A stretch of 64,000 nucleotides of DNA. It comes from Pseudomonas entomophila (GTDB lineage: Bacteria > Pseudomonadota > Gammaproteobacteria > Pseudomonadales > Pseudomonadaceae). Within the stretch, counting starts at the first letter, position 1. Every line of letters starts with the position of its first letter. The notes beneath the pieces are model-generated. The model was given only the letters and a program-made list of their open reading frames with translations, had not been told where the DNA came from and did no database searches. The stretch is from assembly GCF_013523125.1 (NCBI RefSeq), contig NZ_JAAMQJ010000006.1:89381-153380 (forward strand), given 5' to 3'. The position numbers and the translations under genes are program-made. Positions 34,510 to 43,986 of the stretch are shown piece by piece.

Positions 34510-36699
34510 TCACACGTCCCGACGTTCCTGCGCCCGCGCCTTGAAGACACGCCGCTGACGGTGCAGCACCGGTTCGGTGTAGCCGTTGGGCTGTCGGGCG
34601 CCTTCGACGATCAACTCGCGCGCCGCCTGGAACGCGATGTTGTCGGCGACGTGCGGCGTCATCGGGCGGTAGTGCGGGTCATCGGCATTCTGCCGGTCCA
34701 CCACGGCCGCCATGCGCGTCAGGCTTTCCATCACCTGGGCTTCATCGATCACGCCATGGCGCAGCCAGTTGGCCAGCAGCTGACTGGAAATGCGCAAAGT
34801 GGCGCGGTCTTCCATCAGGCCGACGTCGTCGATGTCCGGCACCTTGGAACAGCCGATGCCCTGGTCGATCCAGCGCACCACGTACCCCAGGATGCTCTGG
34901 GCATTGTTGTCCACTTCGGTACGGATCGCCTCGGCGGACCCTGGCGCACCTTCGGCCAGGGGCAGCGTGAGGATATCGTCCAGTGCGGCCGGCGCGCGCG
35001 TGGCCAGCTCGGCCTGGCGGGCGCGGACGTCGACCGTGTGGTAGTGCAGGGCATGCAGCACGGCAGCGGTCGGCGAGGGGACCCAGGCGGTGTTGGCACC
35101 GGCCAGCGGGTGCGCGACCTTCTGCTCGAGCATCGCCGCCATCAGGTCGGGCATGGCCCACATGCCTTTGCCGATCTGGGCCCGGCCCGGCAAGCCGGCT
35201 GCCAGGCCCACGTCGACGTTGTTGTTCTCATAGGCGCCGATCCAGGCCTGCTGCTTCATCGCGCCCTTGCGTACCATCACCCCGGCTTCCATGGACGTGT
35301 GAATCTCGTCGCCAGTGCGGTCGAGGAAACCGGTGTTGATGAACACCACGCGCTCGGCGGCGGCCTGGATGCAGGCCTTGAGGTTGACCGTGGTGCGCCG
35401 CTCTTCGTCCATGATGCCGATCTTCAGCGTATGGCGTGCCAGGCCCAGCACCGTTTCCACACGGCTGAACAGATCGACGGCGAAAGCGACCTCGTCAGGG
35501 CCGTGCATCTTCGGCTTGACGATGTACACGCTGCCGCGACGGCTGTTGCGCCAGGGGCCGGCACCATTGAGGTCATGCAGTGCGGCCAGGCCGGTGACCA
35601 GGGCGTCGAGCATCCCTTCCGGCACTTCGTTGCCGTGAGCGTCGAGCACGGCGGGGGTCGTCATCAGGTGGCCGACGTTGCGCACGAACAGCAACGAGCG
35701 GCCTGGCAGGGTCAGTCGACCGCCGTCGACGCGGGTGTATTCACGGTCCGGTTCGAGCGTGCGGGTGAACGTCGTTCCTGACTTGGTGACGCGCTCGCTG
35801 AGGTCGCCCTTCATCAGCCCCAGCCAGTTGCGGTAGACGAGCGTCTTGTCCTCGGCGTCCACGGCGGCGACGGAGTCTTCGCAGTCCATGATCGTGGTCA
35901 GGGCCGCTTCCATGAGCAGGTCCTTGATGCCGGCGCTGTCCATGCGTCCGATGGGCGTCTCGGCGTCGATCTGGAGTTCGACGTGCAGGCCATGGTGGCG
36001 CAACAAGAGGGCGGTCGGTGCCTCGGGCTGGCCCCGGTAGCCGGCCAGTTGGGACGGATCGCGCAGGCCACTGGCCTGTCCATCGGCCAGGGTCACCCGC
36101 AGCGTGCCGTGCTCGATCTGGTAGCGCGTGGTGCCCACGTGCGATCCCCTGGCCAGCGGCATCGCCTGGTCGAGGAAGGCGCGGGCGAAGGCGACGACGC
36201 GCGCACCCCGTACCGGGTTGTAGCCCGCACCGCGTTGCGCGCCGCCGTCCTCACCGATGGCATCGGTGCCGTACAGCGCGTCGTACAACGAGCCCCAGCG
36301 TGCATTGGCGGCATTGAGGGCAAAGCGCGCATTGCTCACGGGCACGACCAGTTGCGGCCCGGCCAGTCGAGCGATTTCCTCGTCGACGTTCTCGGTGGTG
36401 ATCTGGACGTCGCCCACGGGCGGCAGCAGGTAGCCGATCTCCTGGAGAAACGCCTTGTAGCCTGCCGCATCGTGTGGCTGGCCCCGCTGTTGCCGATGCC
36501 AGCCGTCGATCAGCGCCTGCAGCGCGTCACGGTGGGCGAGCAAGGCCTGGTTGCGCGGCGCGAGCGCCTCGATGAGTGCTGCGGCGTCCGACCAGAACCG
36601 GTCGGCCTCCAGGCCCGTGCCTGGCAAGGCTTCGTCGACGATGAAATCGTGCAGGACCTTGGCGACCTGAAGGCCGCCGACGTTGATCCGTTCAGTCAT
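34510..36699 (-). CDS. glcB: Malate synthase G
   Basis: The 729-residue enzyme condenses glyoxylate and acetyl-CoA to malate in the glyoxylate shunt and glycolate use. Length is that of isoform G. Characteristic blocks are [18 protein letters not shown] near 270, [16 protein letters not shown] near 390, [17 protein letters not shown] near 430 and [28 protein letters not shown] near 500. ATG 36699 ([16 protein letters not shown]) is the usual N-terminus. It is monocistronic. Confidence 0.97.
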   Translation of the reverse strand: MTERINVGGLQVAKVLHDFIVDEALPGTGLEADRFWSDAAALIEALAPRNQALLAHRDALQALIDGWHRQQRGQPHDAAGYKAFLQEIGYLLPPVGDVQITTENVDEEIARLAGPQLVVPVSNARFALNAANARWGSLYDALYGTDAIGEDGGAQRGAGYNPVRGARVVAFARAFLDQAMPLARGSHVGTTRYQIEHGTLRVTLADGQASGLRDPSQLAGYRGQPEAPTALLLRHHGLHVELQIDAETPIGRMDSAGIKDLLMEAALTTIMDCEDSVAAVDAEDKTLVYRNWLGLMKGDLSERVTKSGTTFTRTLEPDREYTRVDGGRLTLPGRSLLFVRNVGHLMTTPAVLDAHGNEVPEGMLDALVTGLAALHDLNGAGPWRNSRRGSVYIVKPKMHGPDEVAFAVDLFSRVETVLGLARHTLKIGIMDEERRTTVNLKACIQAAAERVVFINTGFLDRTGDEIHTSMEAGVMVRKGAMKQQAWIGAYENNNVDVGLAAGLPGRAQIGKGMWAMPDLMAAMLEQKVAHPLAGANTAWVPSPTAAVLHALHYHTVDVRARQAELATRAPAALDDILTLPLAEGAPGSAEAIRTEVDNNAQSILGYVVRWIDQGIGCSKVPDIDDVGLMEDRATLRISSQLLANWLRHGVIDEAQVMESLTRMAAVVDRQNADDPHYRPMTPHVADNIAFQAARELIVEGARQPNGYTEPVLHRQRRVFKARAQERRDV

Positions 36700-36788
36700 G
36701 GTGTGCCTCACTCTGCTGGGCTGTCTTGTTCGTAAGGGGGCGCGTGATACCGGTCAGACCGCTCGTTGCAGGGTGCGTCGTGCAATCT

Positions 36789-36814
36789 TGTAGTCCGTCC
36801 TGGCGGATACTACA
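36789..36814 (-). promoter_or_regulatory. Inverted repeat upstream of glcB
   Basis: TGTAGT (36789-36794) and ACTACA (36809-36814) flank a CCG/CGG inner pair, 90 bp before the glcB start. The shape fits an operator for a dimeric regulator; no regulator is assigned. Confidence 0.4.
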
Positions 36815-36903
36815 TGAAGCGGGACGAACGTGAACATCGGAGATGAATCAGGCGCGGGCTTGGCGCAATGACGGCGTATACGGCGTTTTGAAAGCGCTGC
36901 CGG

Positions 36904-37051
36904 TTATCCAGAATTTTCGTGCGCCTGCTTGTGGATAACCTGGGGGTGTACGGCTACAGGGCAGGCAGCGCATGGCCTGGAAAGATTTGTACAAAAAATG
37001 TACAGACCGATGATGCTTGTGCACACGGCACGGGGATGGGCCTGTGGATAA
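36904..37051. promoter_or_regulatory. Cluster of DnaA-box-like 9-mers
   Basis: Perfect TTATCCACA boxes lie (as TGTGGATAA) at 36930-36938 and 37043-37051, and a one-mismatch box TTATCCAGA at 36904-36912. Between them is TGTACA-N5-TGTACA (36988-37004). The 415-bp gap between glcB and rarD holds no gene that I can support. Confidence 0.5.
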
Positions 37052-37114
37052 CCTCTGGGAGGAACGCTGCAGGCCATGGCTTCTGGGCGCTGCAGCGGTT
37101 TGGTCATTTATTGA

Positions 37115-38001
37115 TCAGCTGCGTTTGCGCAGGTGGACGACAATATCCAGGGTGTACACGGCCAGGCCTGCCCAGATGAACATGAATGCCAGCAAGGTGG
37201 ACGAGGACAGGTGTTCGTCGAACAGCAGCACCGCTTGCAGCAGCACCAACGTAGGCGCCAGGTACTGCAGGAAGCCCAAGGTGGTGTAGGGCAAGTGCCG
37301 GGCGGCGGCGTTGAAACACACCAACGGCACCAGGGTGACCGGCCCTGCCGCGATCAACCAGAGCGCTTCGCTGCTGGCGTAGAACGCTGGCTGTGCGGTA
37401 CTGGCGGTCGGGTTCAGCAGCAGCCAGCCAAGGGCCAGCGGGACCAGCATCCAGGTTTCTACCACCAGGCCAGGCAGCGCCGCCACTGGGGCCTCTTGCG
37501 AATCAGGCCATAGAAACCGAAGCTCAGCGCCAGGGCCAGCGAGACCCAGGGCAGGCTGCCGACCTGCCACACCTGCTGGGCCACCCCGAGCGTGGCCAGC
37601 AGCACGGCAACCCACTGCAAGCGCCGTAGCCGCTCGCCGAGCAGAAGCATGCCCAGCAGCACGTTCACCAGCGGATTGATGTAGTAGCCCAGGCTGGCCT
37701 CGAGCATGCGGCCGTTGTTCACCGCCCAGACGTAGGTCAGCCAATTGCCGGCGATCAACGTACCACTCAGGGCCAGGATCGCCAGACGGCGCGGGTGGTC
37801 GCGCAGGGCCTGCCACCAACCGGGATGCTTCCAGACCCCCAGCAGCAACGCGCCGATCACGGCTGACCAGAGCACCCGGTGAACGATGATTTCGGCGGCG
37901 GGGACGTTCTGGATGGCCTTGAAGTAAAGCGGGAACAGCCCCCAGATGATGTAGGCCGTGAGACCCAGGAGATACCCGCGGCGCGGGTTTGCAGCGTGCA
38001 T
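37115..38001 (-). pseudogene. rarD: EamA/RarD-family transporter, frameshifted
   Basis: Read with one frameshift the locus gives about 295 residues, the normal RarD length, with ten hydrophobic segments. The first frame runs from MHAANPRRGYLLGLTAY to FGFYGLIRK; the other resumes with APVAALPGLVVETWML and ends at VVHLRKRS. The break lies near 37493-37499, where one base appears to be missing after the Lys codon. RarD is a drug/metabolite-superfamily permease of the inner membrane. Either the gene is recently inactivated or the read has an error. Confidence 0.88.
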
Positions 38002-38062
38002 TGCAGATTCCTTGCGTGAATGACGGGGCAGGGCCGCCCCGGTGCGGATGACGGAGGCGTGC

Positions 38063-39037
38063 TCAAAACAGCTTCAATGGCGCCTCGTCCAGGGCTGCCC
38101 GCTGTTCGCGCAGGGCCAGGATCTGATCGCCCCAATAGCGCGGCTGACCGAACCACGGAAAGCTGCGCGGGAAGGCCGGGTCGTCCCAGCGGCGGGCCAG
38201 CCATGCGCTGTAGTGCAACTGGCGCAGGGCCCGCAGCGGCTCGATCAGGGCCAGTTCGCGTGGGTCGAAGTCGTGGAACTCGTTGTAGCCGTCGATCAGC
38301 TCGGCCAACTGCCCGAGGCGCTCCTCACGGCTGCCGGCGAGCATCATCCACAGGTCCTGGACCGCAGGCCCGGTGCGGCAGTCATCGAGGTCGACGACGT
38401 TGAAGCGCTCGTCGCGGTACATCAGGTTGCCCGGATGGCAGTCGCCGTGCAGGCGGATCACCTGGTGCGGGGTGGCGGCATAAACGGCCTCGACCTGCTT
38501 GAGCAGATCACGGGCCACCGACTCGAAGGCAGGCAGCAGCTCCTTGGGCACGACATCGTTGCGCAGCAGGGTGTCGAGCGACGCGTGGCCGAAGCTGGCC
38601 ACGGTCAGGGCCTCACGGTGCGCGAACGGGCGGGTCGCCCCTACGCCATGAAGCCGTCCCAGCAGTTGGCCCAGCCGGTAGAGCTGGTCCAGGTTGCCAG
38701 GTTCCGGCGCATGGCCACCCCGACGCGGGAACAGGGCGAAGCGAAAGTCGCGGTGCTCGAACAGGGTCTTGCCGTCGTGCACGAGCGGCGCGACCAGGGG
38801 CACGTCGCAGGCGGCCAGCTCGGCGCTGAAGGCATGCTCTTCGAGAATGGCCGCATCGCTCCAGCGACCAGGCCGGTAGAACTTGGCGATCACCGGGGCA
38901 TCGTCCTCCAGCCCGACCTGGTAGACGCGGTTCTCGTAACTGTTCAACGCCAGCACGCGGGCGTCGCTGAGAAAGCCCAGGCTCTCCACCGCGTCCAGGA
39001 CGAGATCGGGGGTGAGGGTATCGAAAGGATGAGACAT
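38063..39037 (-). CDS. srkA: Stress response kinase A (YihE/RdoA type)
   Basis: The 324-residue Ser/Thr kinase of the aminoglycoside-phosphotransferase fold has N-lobe Lys in VIAKFYRPGRW, the catalytic loop RLHGDCHPGNLM and metal-binding VVDLDDCRTGP. Length and motifs match SrkA, which protects cells from stress-induced death. It lies between the rarD locus and a ModE-like gene, on the same strand, with its own gap upstream. Confidence 0.93.
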   Translation of the reverse strand: MSHPFDTLTPDLVLDAVESLGFLSDARVLALNSYENRVYQVGLEDDAPVIAKFYRPGRWSDAAILEEHAFSAELAACDVPLVAPLVHDGKTLFEHRDFRFALFPRRGGHAPEPGNLDQLYRLGQLLGRLHGVGATRPFAHREALTVASFGHASLDTLLRNDVVPKELLPAFESVARDLLKQVEAVYAATPHQVIRLHGDCHPGNLMYRDERFNVVDLDDCRTGPAVQDLWMMLAGSREERLGQLAELIDGYNEFHDFDPRELALIEPLRALRQLHYSAWLARRWDDPAFPRSFPWFGQPRYWGDQILALREQRAALDEAPLKLF

Positions 39038-39132
39038 GCTGACTCCGAAGGGGCGACGTAAGGCTCATGGTAGCGCATCGCGTGCAGTCGACCGGCATGG
39101 ACGTGCGCGTGCCGGACGCAGGTGCCGCCGCC

Positions 39133-39897
39133 TCAGGCCGGCACGCCGAGCAGGACCTGCGACGCCTCGAAGCGTGCCCAGAGTACGTCGCCACGCTGTA
39201 CCGCATGGGCCTCGAGCCACGCGGCCTCGGCGAAGGCGCACAGCGTCTGGCCATTGTCCAGCTGCAGGCTCAGTTCGCTGGGGCCGTCAGGGTCGGGCTC
39301 CACGCTCTCTACGCGGGCACGCAGACGGTTGCAGGCAGCGTCGATTTCGCCAGGCGCGTGGCTCAAGGTGACTGCGCCGGCCTTGAGCAGCGCAATGACC
39401 GTGGCGCCTGCCTCCAAGGCCAGCCGCTGGGTGCTGCCGCGGGTGATGGACGCGACGATCACCAGCCCGTCGGCCAGGGTCAGGCTGAGCAGGTCATGCC
39501 GCCCGGCGGGCGTGATGGCGCTGACCTGACCTTGCCACTGGTTGCGCGCGCTGGTGTGCAGCGTCAGCCGCCCTAACAGGGCCAGGTCGTCCAGGTGCTC
39601 GGCCGCCTCCAGCACCTGCGCTTGCAACGCCTGCAGGCGCAGGTACAGGCGCAGGACACGTTCGCCTTCGCCAGACAGTCGTGCACCGCCACCGCCACGC
39701 CCCCCGGTGCTGCGCTCGACCAGTGGCTGCATGGCCAGGTTGTTGAGCTCGTCGATGGCATCCCAGGCGGCCTTGTAGCTCATGCCCGCCGCCTTGGCCG
39801 CCTGCGTGATCGAGCCTTGCTCGGCGATGTGCTGCAACAACGCGACCCGGTGGGGCCGGCGGGCGATGTGCTGGGTGAGCAGAGCGGGCAGGGACAT
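39133..39897 (-). CDS. modE: ModE-family molybdate-responsive regulator
   Basis: The 254-residue protein has an N-terminal winged helix (ALLQHIAEQGSITQAAKAAGMSYKAAWDAI) of LysR-like ModE type and two C-terminal TOBE/MOP domains (LLGRLTLHTSARNQWQGQV and the part from DLLSLTLADGL on), which bind molybdate. It would repress molybdate uptake genes when molybdate is sufficient; no mod transport genes are in the window. ATG 39897 begins at the usual helix. Confidence 0.9.
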   Translation of the reverse strand: MSLPALLTQHIARRPHRVALLQHIAEQGSITQAAKAAGMSYKAAWDAIDELNNLAMQPLVERSTGGRGGGGARLSGEGERVLRLYLRLQALQAQVLEAAEHLDDLALLGRLTLHTSARNQWQGQVSAITPAGRHDLLSLTLADGLVIVASITRGSTQRLALEAGATVIALLKAGAVTLSHAPGEIDAACNRLRARVESVEPDPDGPSELSLQLDNGQTLCAFAEAAWLEAHAVQRGDVLWARFEASQVLLGVPA

Positions 39898-40235
39898 GAC
39901 GGTCGTCGACGGCGTGAAGTGGAATACAGACGTTGCCGCGGGCCGGGGGGTCAAGTCAATCCACCTGGATCGAGGGCATGACGCTTTCAGCGGTCGAAAC
40001 CGCTTTGGCAAGACGTAAGTCTTTCGCCGTGAAAGCGGCAGCGGCCTCATCGCGGGCAAGCCCCACAGGTTCGGTTTCCGGCTTGGCAGTGCGGTGTCGT
40101 GAGCCTGCAAGGGCTTGGAAGACAGAGTCCCTGGGCCCGCCGCCATAGCCTGCCAGCGAAGCGCTGCAGGCCTTGTGGGAGCTGGCTTGCCAGCGATGCA
40201 GGTACCGCGGGCGGTCAGGCTGTAAGAGGCAGGGT
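39898..40235. other. Intergenic region with REP remnants
   Basis: This 338-bp gap between the RAYT gene and modE holds a solo truncated REP (40044-40069, with CATCGCGGGCAAGCC) and one full copy of the RAYT-associated REP (40161-40202). No gene is seen. Confidence 0.7.
40161..40202. repeat. RAYT-associated REP, left copy
   Basis: The 42 bases here are identical, in the same orientation, to those at 40873-40914. The core TGTGGGAGCTGGCTTGCC is palindromic around GCTGGCTTGCCAGC. It lies 33 bp beyond the 3' end of the transposase gene. Confidence 0.93.
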
Positions 40236-40691
40236 TCAGAGCCAGACCGCATCCCAACGCGGATAGTCGCCCACTCGTCGGACCAGCCCAGCCCTGATGG
40301 GATTCATGACGATATAGCGCGCAACGGCCTTGAGGTCTTCTTCACGGCGTAGGGCGCGGTCATGAAAACCCGTTTGCCAGACCGCGCCGGTTCGTCCCAG
40401 GCACCTGTTGATCTGCAAGGCGCTGCGAGACTTGACCTGCCGCATCAGCGTCGCAAGCGAAACCGGCCCCAACTGCACCAGCCAATGGAGGTGGTCAGGC
40501 ATGACGACCCACGCCAACGAGCACGCTCGACCTTCGGCTTGGACCTGGCGAAATTGTGCGATCACCGTGCGAACCGCAGACCAATCAGCCAGCAGTGGCT
40601 GTCTGGCGAGGGTGGTCGTGGTCAGCAGGTAGATGCCGTTTCTTTGCGAGAAGCGACCTGCTCTCAAGCGTTCACTCCGTGGACGTTCCAT
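40236..40691 (-). CDS. REP-associated tyrosine transposase (RAYT)
   Basis: The 151-residue protein is a single-domain HUH-type Y1 transposase related to IS200/IS605 TnpA. It has GIYLLTTTTLARQPLL at the N-terminus, the HUH motif in VVMPDHLHWLVQ and the candidate catalytic Tyr in AVARYIVMNPIRAGLV. RAYTs are usually single-copy, domesticated enzymes that bind and cut REP hairpins. Identical 42-bp REP copies flank the gene, as expected for its cognate element. The length is normal and the frame is intact. Confidence 0.93.
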   Translation of the reverse strand: MERPRSERLRAGRFSQRNGIYLLTTTTLARQPLLADWSAVRTVIAQFRQVQAEGRACSLAWVVMPDHLHWLVQLGPVSLATLMRQVKSRSALQINRCLGRTGAVWQTGFHDRALRREEDLKAVARYIVMNPIRAGLVRRVGDYPRWDAVWL

Positions 40692-40785
40692 GTCCGTGGC
40701 TCCTGACTAGGTGTGTCTCAGCGGCAAGAGGTAGCGGGGTATCCACGCGTTGCTCGCTTGCCGCCACAGCTTCATCGACGACACT

Positions 40786-40849
40786 CTTCCAACCTTCCAA
40801 CCTTCCAACCTTCCAACCTTCCAACCTTCCAACCTTCCAACCTTCCAAC
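40786..40849. repeat. Octanucleotide tandem array, 8 x CTTCCAAC
   Basis: Eight perfect 8-bp units (64 bp) followed by a partial unit lie between the RAYT gene and the right REP copy, downstream of comF. There are no spacers, so it is a simple microsatellite. Confidence 0.97.
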
Positions 40850-40872
40850 CTTCCATTCAGCCAGCAAGCGCA

Positions 40873-40914
40873 GCGCTGCAGGCCTTGTGGGAGCTGGCTT
40901 GCCAGCGATGCAGG
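40873..40914. repeat. RAYT-associated REP, right copy
   Basis: This is the exact direct repeat of 40161-40202. It lies 182 bp upstream of the RAYT start codon and 29 bp beyond the end of comF. Confidence 0.93.
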
Positions 40915-40943
40915 CGCCGCCGCTACCTGCGCAGCCCCAGCCC

Positions 40944-41681
40944 TCACGCATGCCCCGGCTTGGCCGTGCGCGCCAGGCAGTACACGTCCACCCGACGCGC
41001 CCCGGCCTGACGTAGCAGGCGGGCCAGGGCCTGGGTCGTGGCGCCGGTGGTGAGCACGTCGTCGACGATGGCCAGGTGCAGGCCTTCCACGGCGCCAGGG
41101 TCGCGCACCTGGAACGCCTGGCGCAGGTTGCGCCGACGCGCCGTGGCCTGGAGCTGCTGCTGGGCCGGGGTGTCGCGGGTGCGCGCGACGCAGTCCGGAT
41201 CGCAATCGATCCCGAGGGCCTTCGATAACCACTGCGCCAGCATCGCCGCCTGGTTGAAGCCACGCTGGCGCAGGCGTCGCCGTGCCAAAGGCACCGGAAT
41301 CAACCGGTCCGGTCGCGACAGCCCCTCGGCGAAGCGGTGCTGCAAGGCCATCCCCAGCAACTCCGCCATCAGCCGGCCCAGGGGCCAGTGTGCCTGGTGC
41401 TTGAACCGTGTGATCAGGCTGTCGATGGGAAAGCCGTAGTACCAGAGCGCTTCGACTCGCTGGAACGCAGGCCGTCGTCGATGACAGGCGCCGCAAGTCA
41501 GGCCGTCGAGCGCCAGGGGCAGTGCACAAACACGGCATCCACCGTCCAGCCAGGGCAGGTCGGCTTCGCAGTCGACACACACAGGGTAGGCCTGCCGTGC
41601 GGGGGCGGCACACAGCGCACAGAAATGATCACTATTTAACCACTTGTAAACCTTTGACTTGAACCTAGGTTGACAGTCCAT
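40944..41681 (-). CDS. comF: ComF family phosphoribosyltransferase-like protein
   Basis: The 245-residue protein has an N-terminal zinc-ribbon-like part with paired cysteines (CALC, CVDC, CRVC, CGAC) and a C-terminal PRTase domain with the PRPP-binding loop [11 protein letters not shown]. ComF proteins take part in natural DNA uptake or DNA handling in other bacteria (Com101A/GntX type). The start at 41681 gives [14 protein letters not shown], the pattern usual in Pseudomonas. The first codons therefore overlap the BirA-type operator of the divergent bio operon. Confidence 0.92.
   Translation of the reverse strand: MDCQPRFKSKVYKWLNSDHFCALCAAPARQAYPVCVDCEADLPWLDGGCRVCALPLALDGLTCGACHRRRPAFQRVEALWYYGFPIDSLITRFKHQAHWPLGRLMAELLGMALQHRFAEGLSRPDRLIPVPLARRRLRQRGFNQAAMLAQWLSKALGIDCDPDCVARTRDTPAQQQLQATARRRNLRQAFQVRDPGAVEGLHLAIVDDVLTTGATTQALARLLRQAGARRVDVYCLARTAKPGHA
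41644..41676 (+). promoter_or_regulatory. BirA-type biotin operator of bioBFHCD
   Basis: TTGTAAACC (41644-41652), a 15-base spacer, and GGTTGACAG (41668-41676) match the BirA operator arrangement TTGTAAACC-N14-16-GGTTTACAA with two changes in the right half. It is 84 bp upstream of bioB. A TTGACT that could act as -35 lies inside the spacer, so bound BirA would block the promoter. Confidence 0.85.
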
Positions 41682-41760
41682 GATGCTTCCTCGACTATTC
41701 GCCTCATCCGTGATGCGCTGGGGTTCCGGCGCGCGTCAGAGCCTACCTGGGGAAACGCCG

Positions 41761-42819
41761 ATGAGCGCCAGCACAATTGCAACCACCCGTCACGATTGGA
41801 CCTTGGCCGAGGTTCGCGCCCTGTTCCAGCAGCCGTTCAACGATCTGCTGTTCCAGGCGCAAAGCGTGCACCGCGCGCACTTCGACGCCAACCGGGTGCA
41901 GGTCTCGACCCTGCTGTCGATCAAGACCGGTGCCTGCCCGGAAGACTGCAAGTACTGCCCGCAGTCCGGCCATTACAACACCGGCCTGGAAAAGCAGAAG
42001 CTGATGGAAGTGCAGAAGGTGCTCGAGGAAGCCGCCCGCGCCAAGGCCATCGGTTCGACCCGTTTCTGCATGGGCGCGGCCTGGAAGCACCCGTCGGCCA
42101 AGGACATGCCCTACGTCCTGCAGATGGTCCAGGGGGTCAAGGCCATGGGCCTGGAAACCTGCATGACCCTGGGCCGCCTGGACCGCGAACAAACCGCCGC
42201 CCTGGCCGACGCCGGCCTGGACTACTACAACCACAACCTCGATACCTCGCCGGAGTTCTACGGCAGCATCATCACCACCCGCACCTACGCCGAGCGCCTG
42301 CAGACCTTGGCCTACGTGCGCGAGGCGGGCATGAAGATCTGCTCCGGCGGCATCCTCGGCCTGGGCGAGTCGCTCGACGACCGGGCCAACCTGCTGATCC
42401 AGCTGGCCAACCTGCCCGAGCACCCCGAGTCGGTGCCGATCAACATGCTGGTCAAGGTGGCCGGCACGCCGCTGGCCGACGAAGCGGACGTCGATCCGTT
42501 CGACTTCATCCGTATGCTGGCCGTGGCACGGATCCTCATGCCACAGTCCCATGTCCGCCTGTCGGCCGGCCGCGAACAGATGAACGAGCAGATGCAGGCC
42601 CTGGCCTTCCTGGCCGGCGCCAACTCGATCTTCTACGGCGAGAAGCTGCTGACCACCGGCAACCCACAGGCCGACCGCGACATGCAACTGTTCGCACGCC
42701 TGGGCATCCAGCCCGAGGCCGGCGAGGAACATGCCGACGAAGTCCACCAGGCGGCGATCGAGCAGGCCGTGATCGAACAGCGCAATGGCGAGCTGTTCTA
42801 CGACGCCGTCTCGGCGTGA
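41761..42819 (+). CDS. bioB: Biotin synthase
   Basis: The 352-residue radical-SAM enzyme inserts sulfur into dethiobiotin. The [4Fe-4S] motif is C59-x3-C63-x2-C66 (CPEDCKYC), and the second-cluster ligands lie in the conserved [11 protein letters not shown] and [10 protein letters not shown] segments. The ATG at 41761 has GGGGAA upstream. It is the first gene of bioBFHCD. Confidence 0.97.
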   Translation: MSASTIATTRHDWTLAEVRALFQQPFNDLLFQAQSVHRAHFDANRVQVSTLLSIKTGACPEDCKYCPQSGHYNTGLEKQKLMEVQKVLEEAARAKAIGSTRFCMGAAWKHPSAKDMPYVLQMVQGVKAMGLETCMTLGRLDREQTAALADAGLDYYNHNLDTSPEFYGSIITTRTYAERLQTLAYVREAGMKICSGGILGLGESLDDRANLLIQLANLPEHPESVPINMLVKVAGTPLADEADVDPFDFIRMLAVARILMPQSHVRLSAGREQMNEQMQALAFLAGANSIFYGEKLLTTGNPQADRDMQLFARLGIQPEAGEEHADEVHQAAIEQAVIEQRNGELFYDAVSA

Positions 42820-42821
42820 GC

Positions 42822-43973
42822 ATGGCCTTCGACCTGGAAGCGCGCCTGGCGCAGCGCCGTGCCGAGGACCTGTACCGCCAGCGCCCGATGCTGCAGAGCC
42901 CGCAAGGGCCCGAGGTGGTCGTCGACGGCCAGCCGTTGACGGCCTTCTGCAGCAACGACTACCTGGGCCTGGCCAATCATCCCGAGGTCATCGAGGCCTG
43001 GTGCAGCGGCGCTCGGACCTGGGGCGTGGGGGGTGGCGCCTCGCACTTGGTGGTCGGTCATTCGACGCCTCACCACGCGGTCGAAGAAGCCCTGGCCGAG
43101 CTGACCGGACGGCCCCGTGCCCTGCTGTTCTCCACGGGCTACATGGCCAACCTGGGGGCGATCACTGCGCTGGTCGGGCAGGGCGACACGGTGCTGCAGG
43201 ATCGCCTCAACCATGCCTCGCTGCTCGACGGCGGGCTGCTCAGCAAGGCCCGCTTCAACCGCTACCTGCACAACGACGCCGACAGCCTGGCCAGTCGCCT
43301 GGCGCGCGCCACCGGCAACACCCTGGTGGTCACCGACGGGGTGTTCAGCATGGACGGCGACCTGGCCGACCTGCCTGCCCTGGCCAAAGCGGCGCGCGCG
43401 CGCGACGCCTGGCTGATGGTCGACGATGCTCACGGGCTGGGCACGCTCGGTGAGCAGGGGGGCGGCATCGTCGAGCACTTCGGCCTGGGCATCGACGAAG
43501 TGCCCGTGCTGGTCGGCACCCTCGGCAAAGCCTGTGGCACGGCCGGTGCCTTCGTGGCTGGCAGCGAGGCCTTGATCGAGACGCTGATCCAGTTCGCCCG
43601 GCCCTACATCTACACCACCAGTCAGCCGCCCGGTCTGGCCTGCGCCACGCTCAAGAGCCTGGAGCTGCTGCGCCGCGAGCGCTGGCGACGCGAGCACCTC
43701 GACGCACTGATCGCGCAGTTTCGCGAAGGCGCCCGGCGGATCGGCCTGCGCCTGATGGACAGCCCGACGGCGATCCAGCCGATCCTGGTGGGCGACAGCG
43801 CACAGGCCTTGCGCCTGTCGCAACGCCTGCGCGAGCGCGGCCTGCTGGTGACGGCGATTCGCCCGCCCACCGTGGCCGCAGGCAGCGCGCGGTTGCGCGT
43901 GACCTTGAGCGCGGCTCACAGCGCGGCGCAGGTCCAGCTATTGTTGAATGCATTGGATGAATGTCATGCCTGA
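42822..43973 (+). CDS. bioF: 8-amino-7-oxononanoate synthase
   Basis: The 383-residue PLP enzyme of the alpha-oxoamine synthase family joins pimeloyl-ACP and alanine. [13 protein letters not shown] near the start, [14 protein letters not shown] and the PLP lysine in [14 protein letters not shown] (near residue 236) are diagnostic. It starts two bases after the bioB stop. Confidence 0.97.
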   Translation: MAFDLEARLAQRRAEDLYRQRPMLQSPQGPEVVVDGQPLTAFCSNDYLGLANHPEVIEAWCSGARTWGVGGGASHLVVGHSTPHHAVEEALAELTGRPRALLFSTGYMANLGAITALVGQGDTVLQDRLNHASLLDGGLLSKARFNRYLHNDADSLASRLARATGNTLVVTDGVFSMDGDLADLPALAKAARARDAWLMVDDAHGLGTLGEQGGGIVEHFGLGIDEVPVLVGTLGKACGTAGAFVAGSEALIETLIQFARPYIYTTSQPPGLACATLKSLELLRRERWRREHLDALIAQFREGARRIGLRLMDSPTAIQPILVGDSAQALRLSQRLRERGLLVTAIRPPTVAAGSARLRVTLSAAHSAAQVQLLLNALDECHA

Positions 43974-43986
43974 CGGGGATGCGCCA

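Noticed and set aside
36904..37051. DnaA boxes considered as the chromosome origin
   Set aside because: dnaA, dnaN, gyrB, rpmH and parAB are not nearby, and no AT-rich 13-mers are present.
40786..40857. Repeat cluster considered as CRISPR
   Set aside because: Units are 8 bp with no spacers, and no cas genes are near.
41670..42821. Frame upstream of and continuous with bioF, antisense-free but overlapping bioB
   Set aside because: The part before 42822 is the +2 shadow of bioB; bioF starts at 42822 with its known N-terminus.
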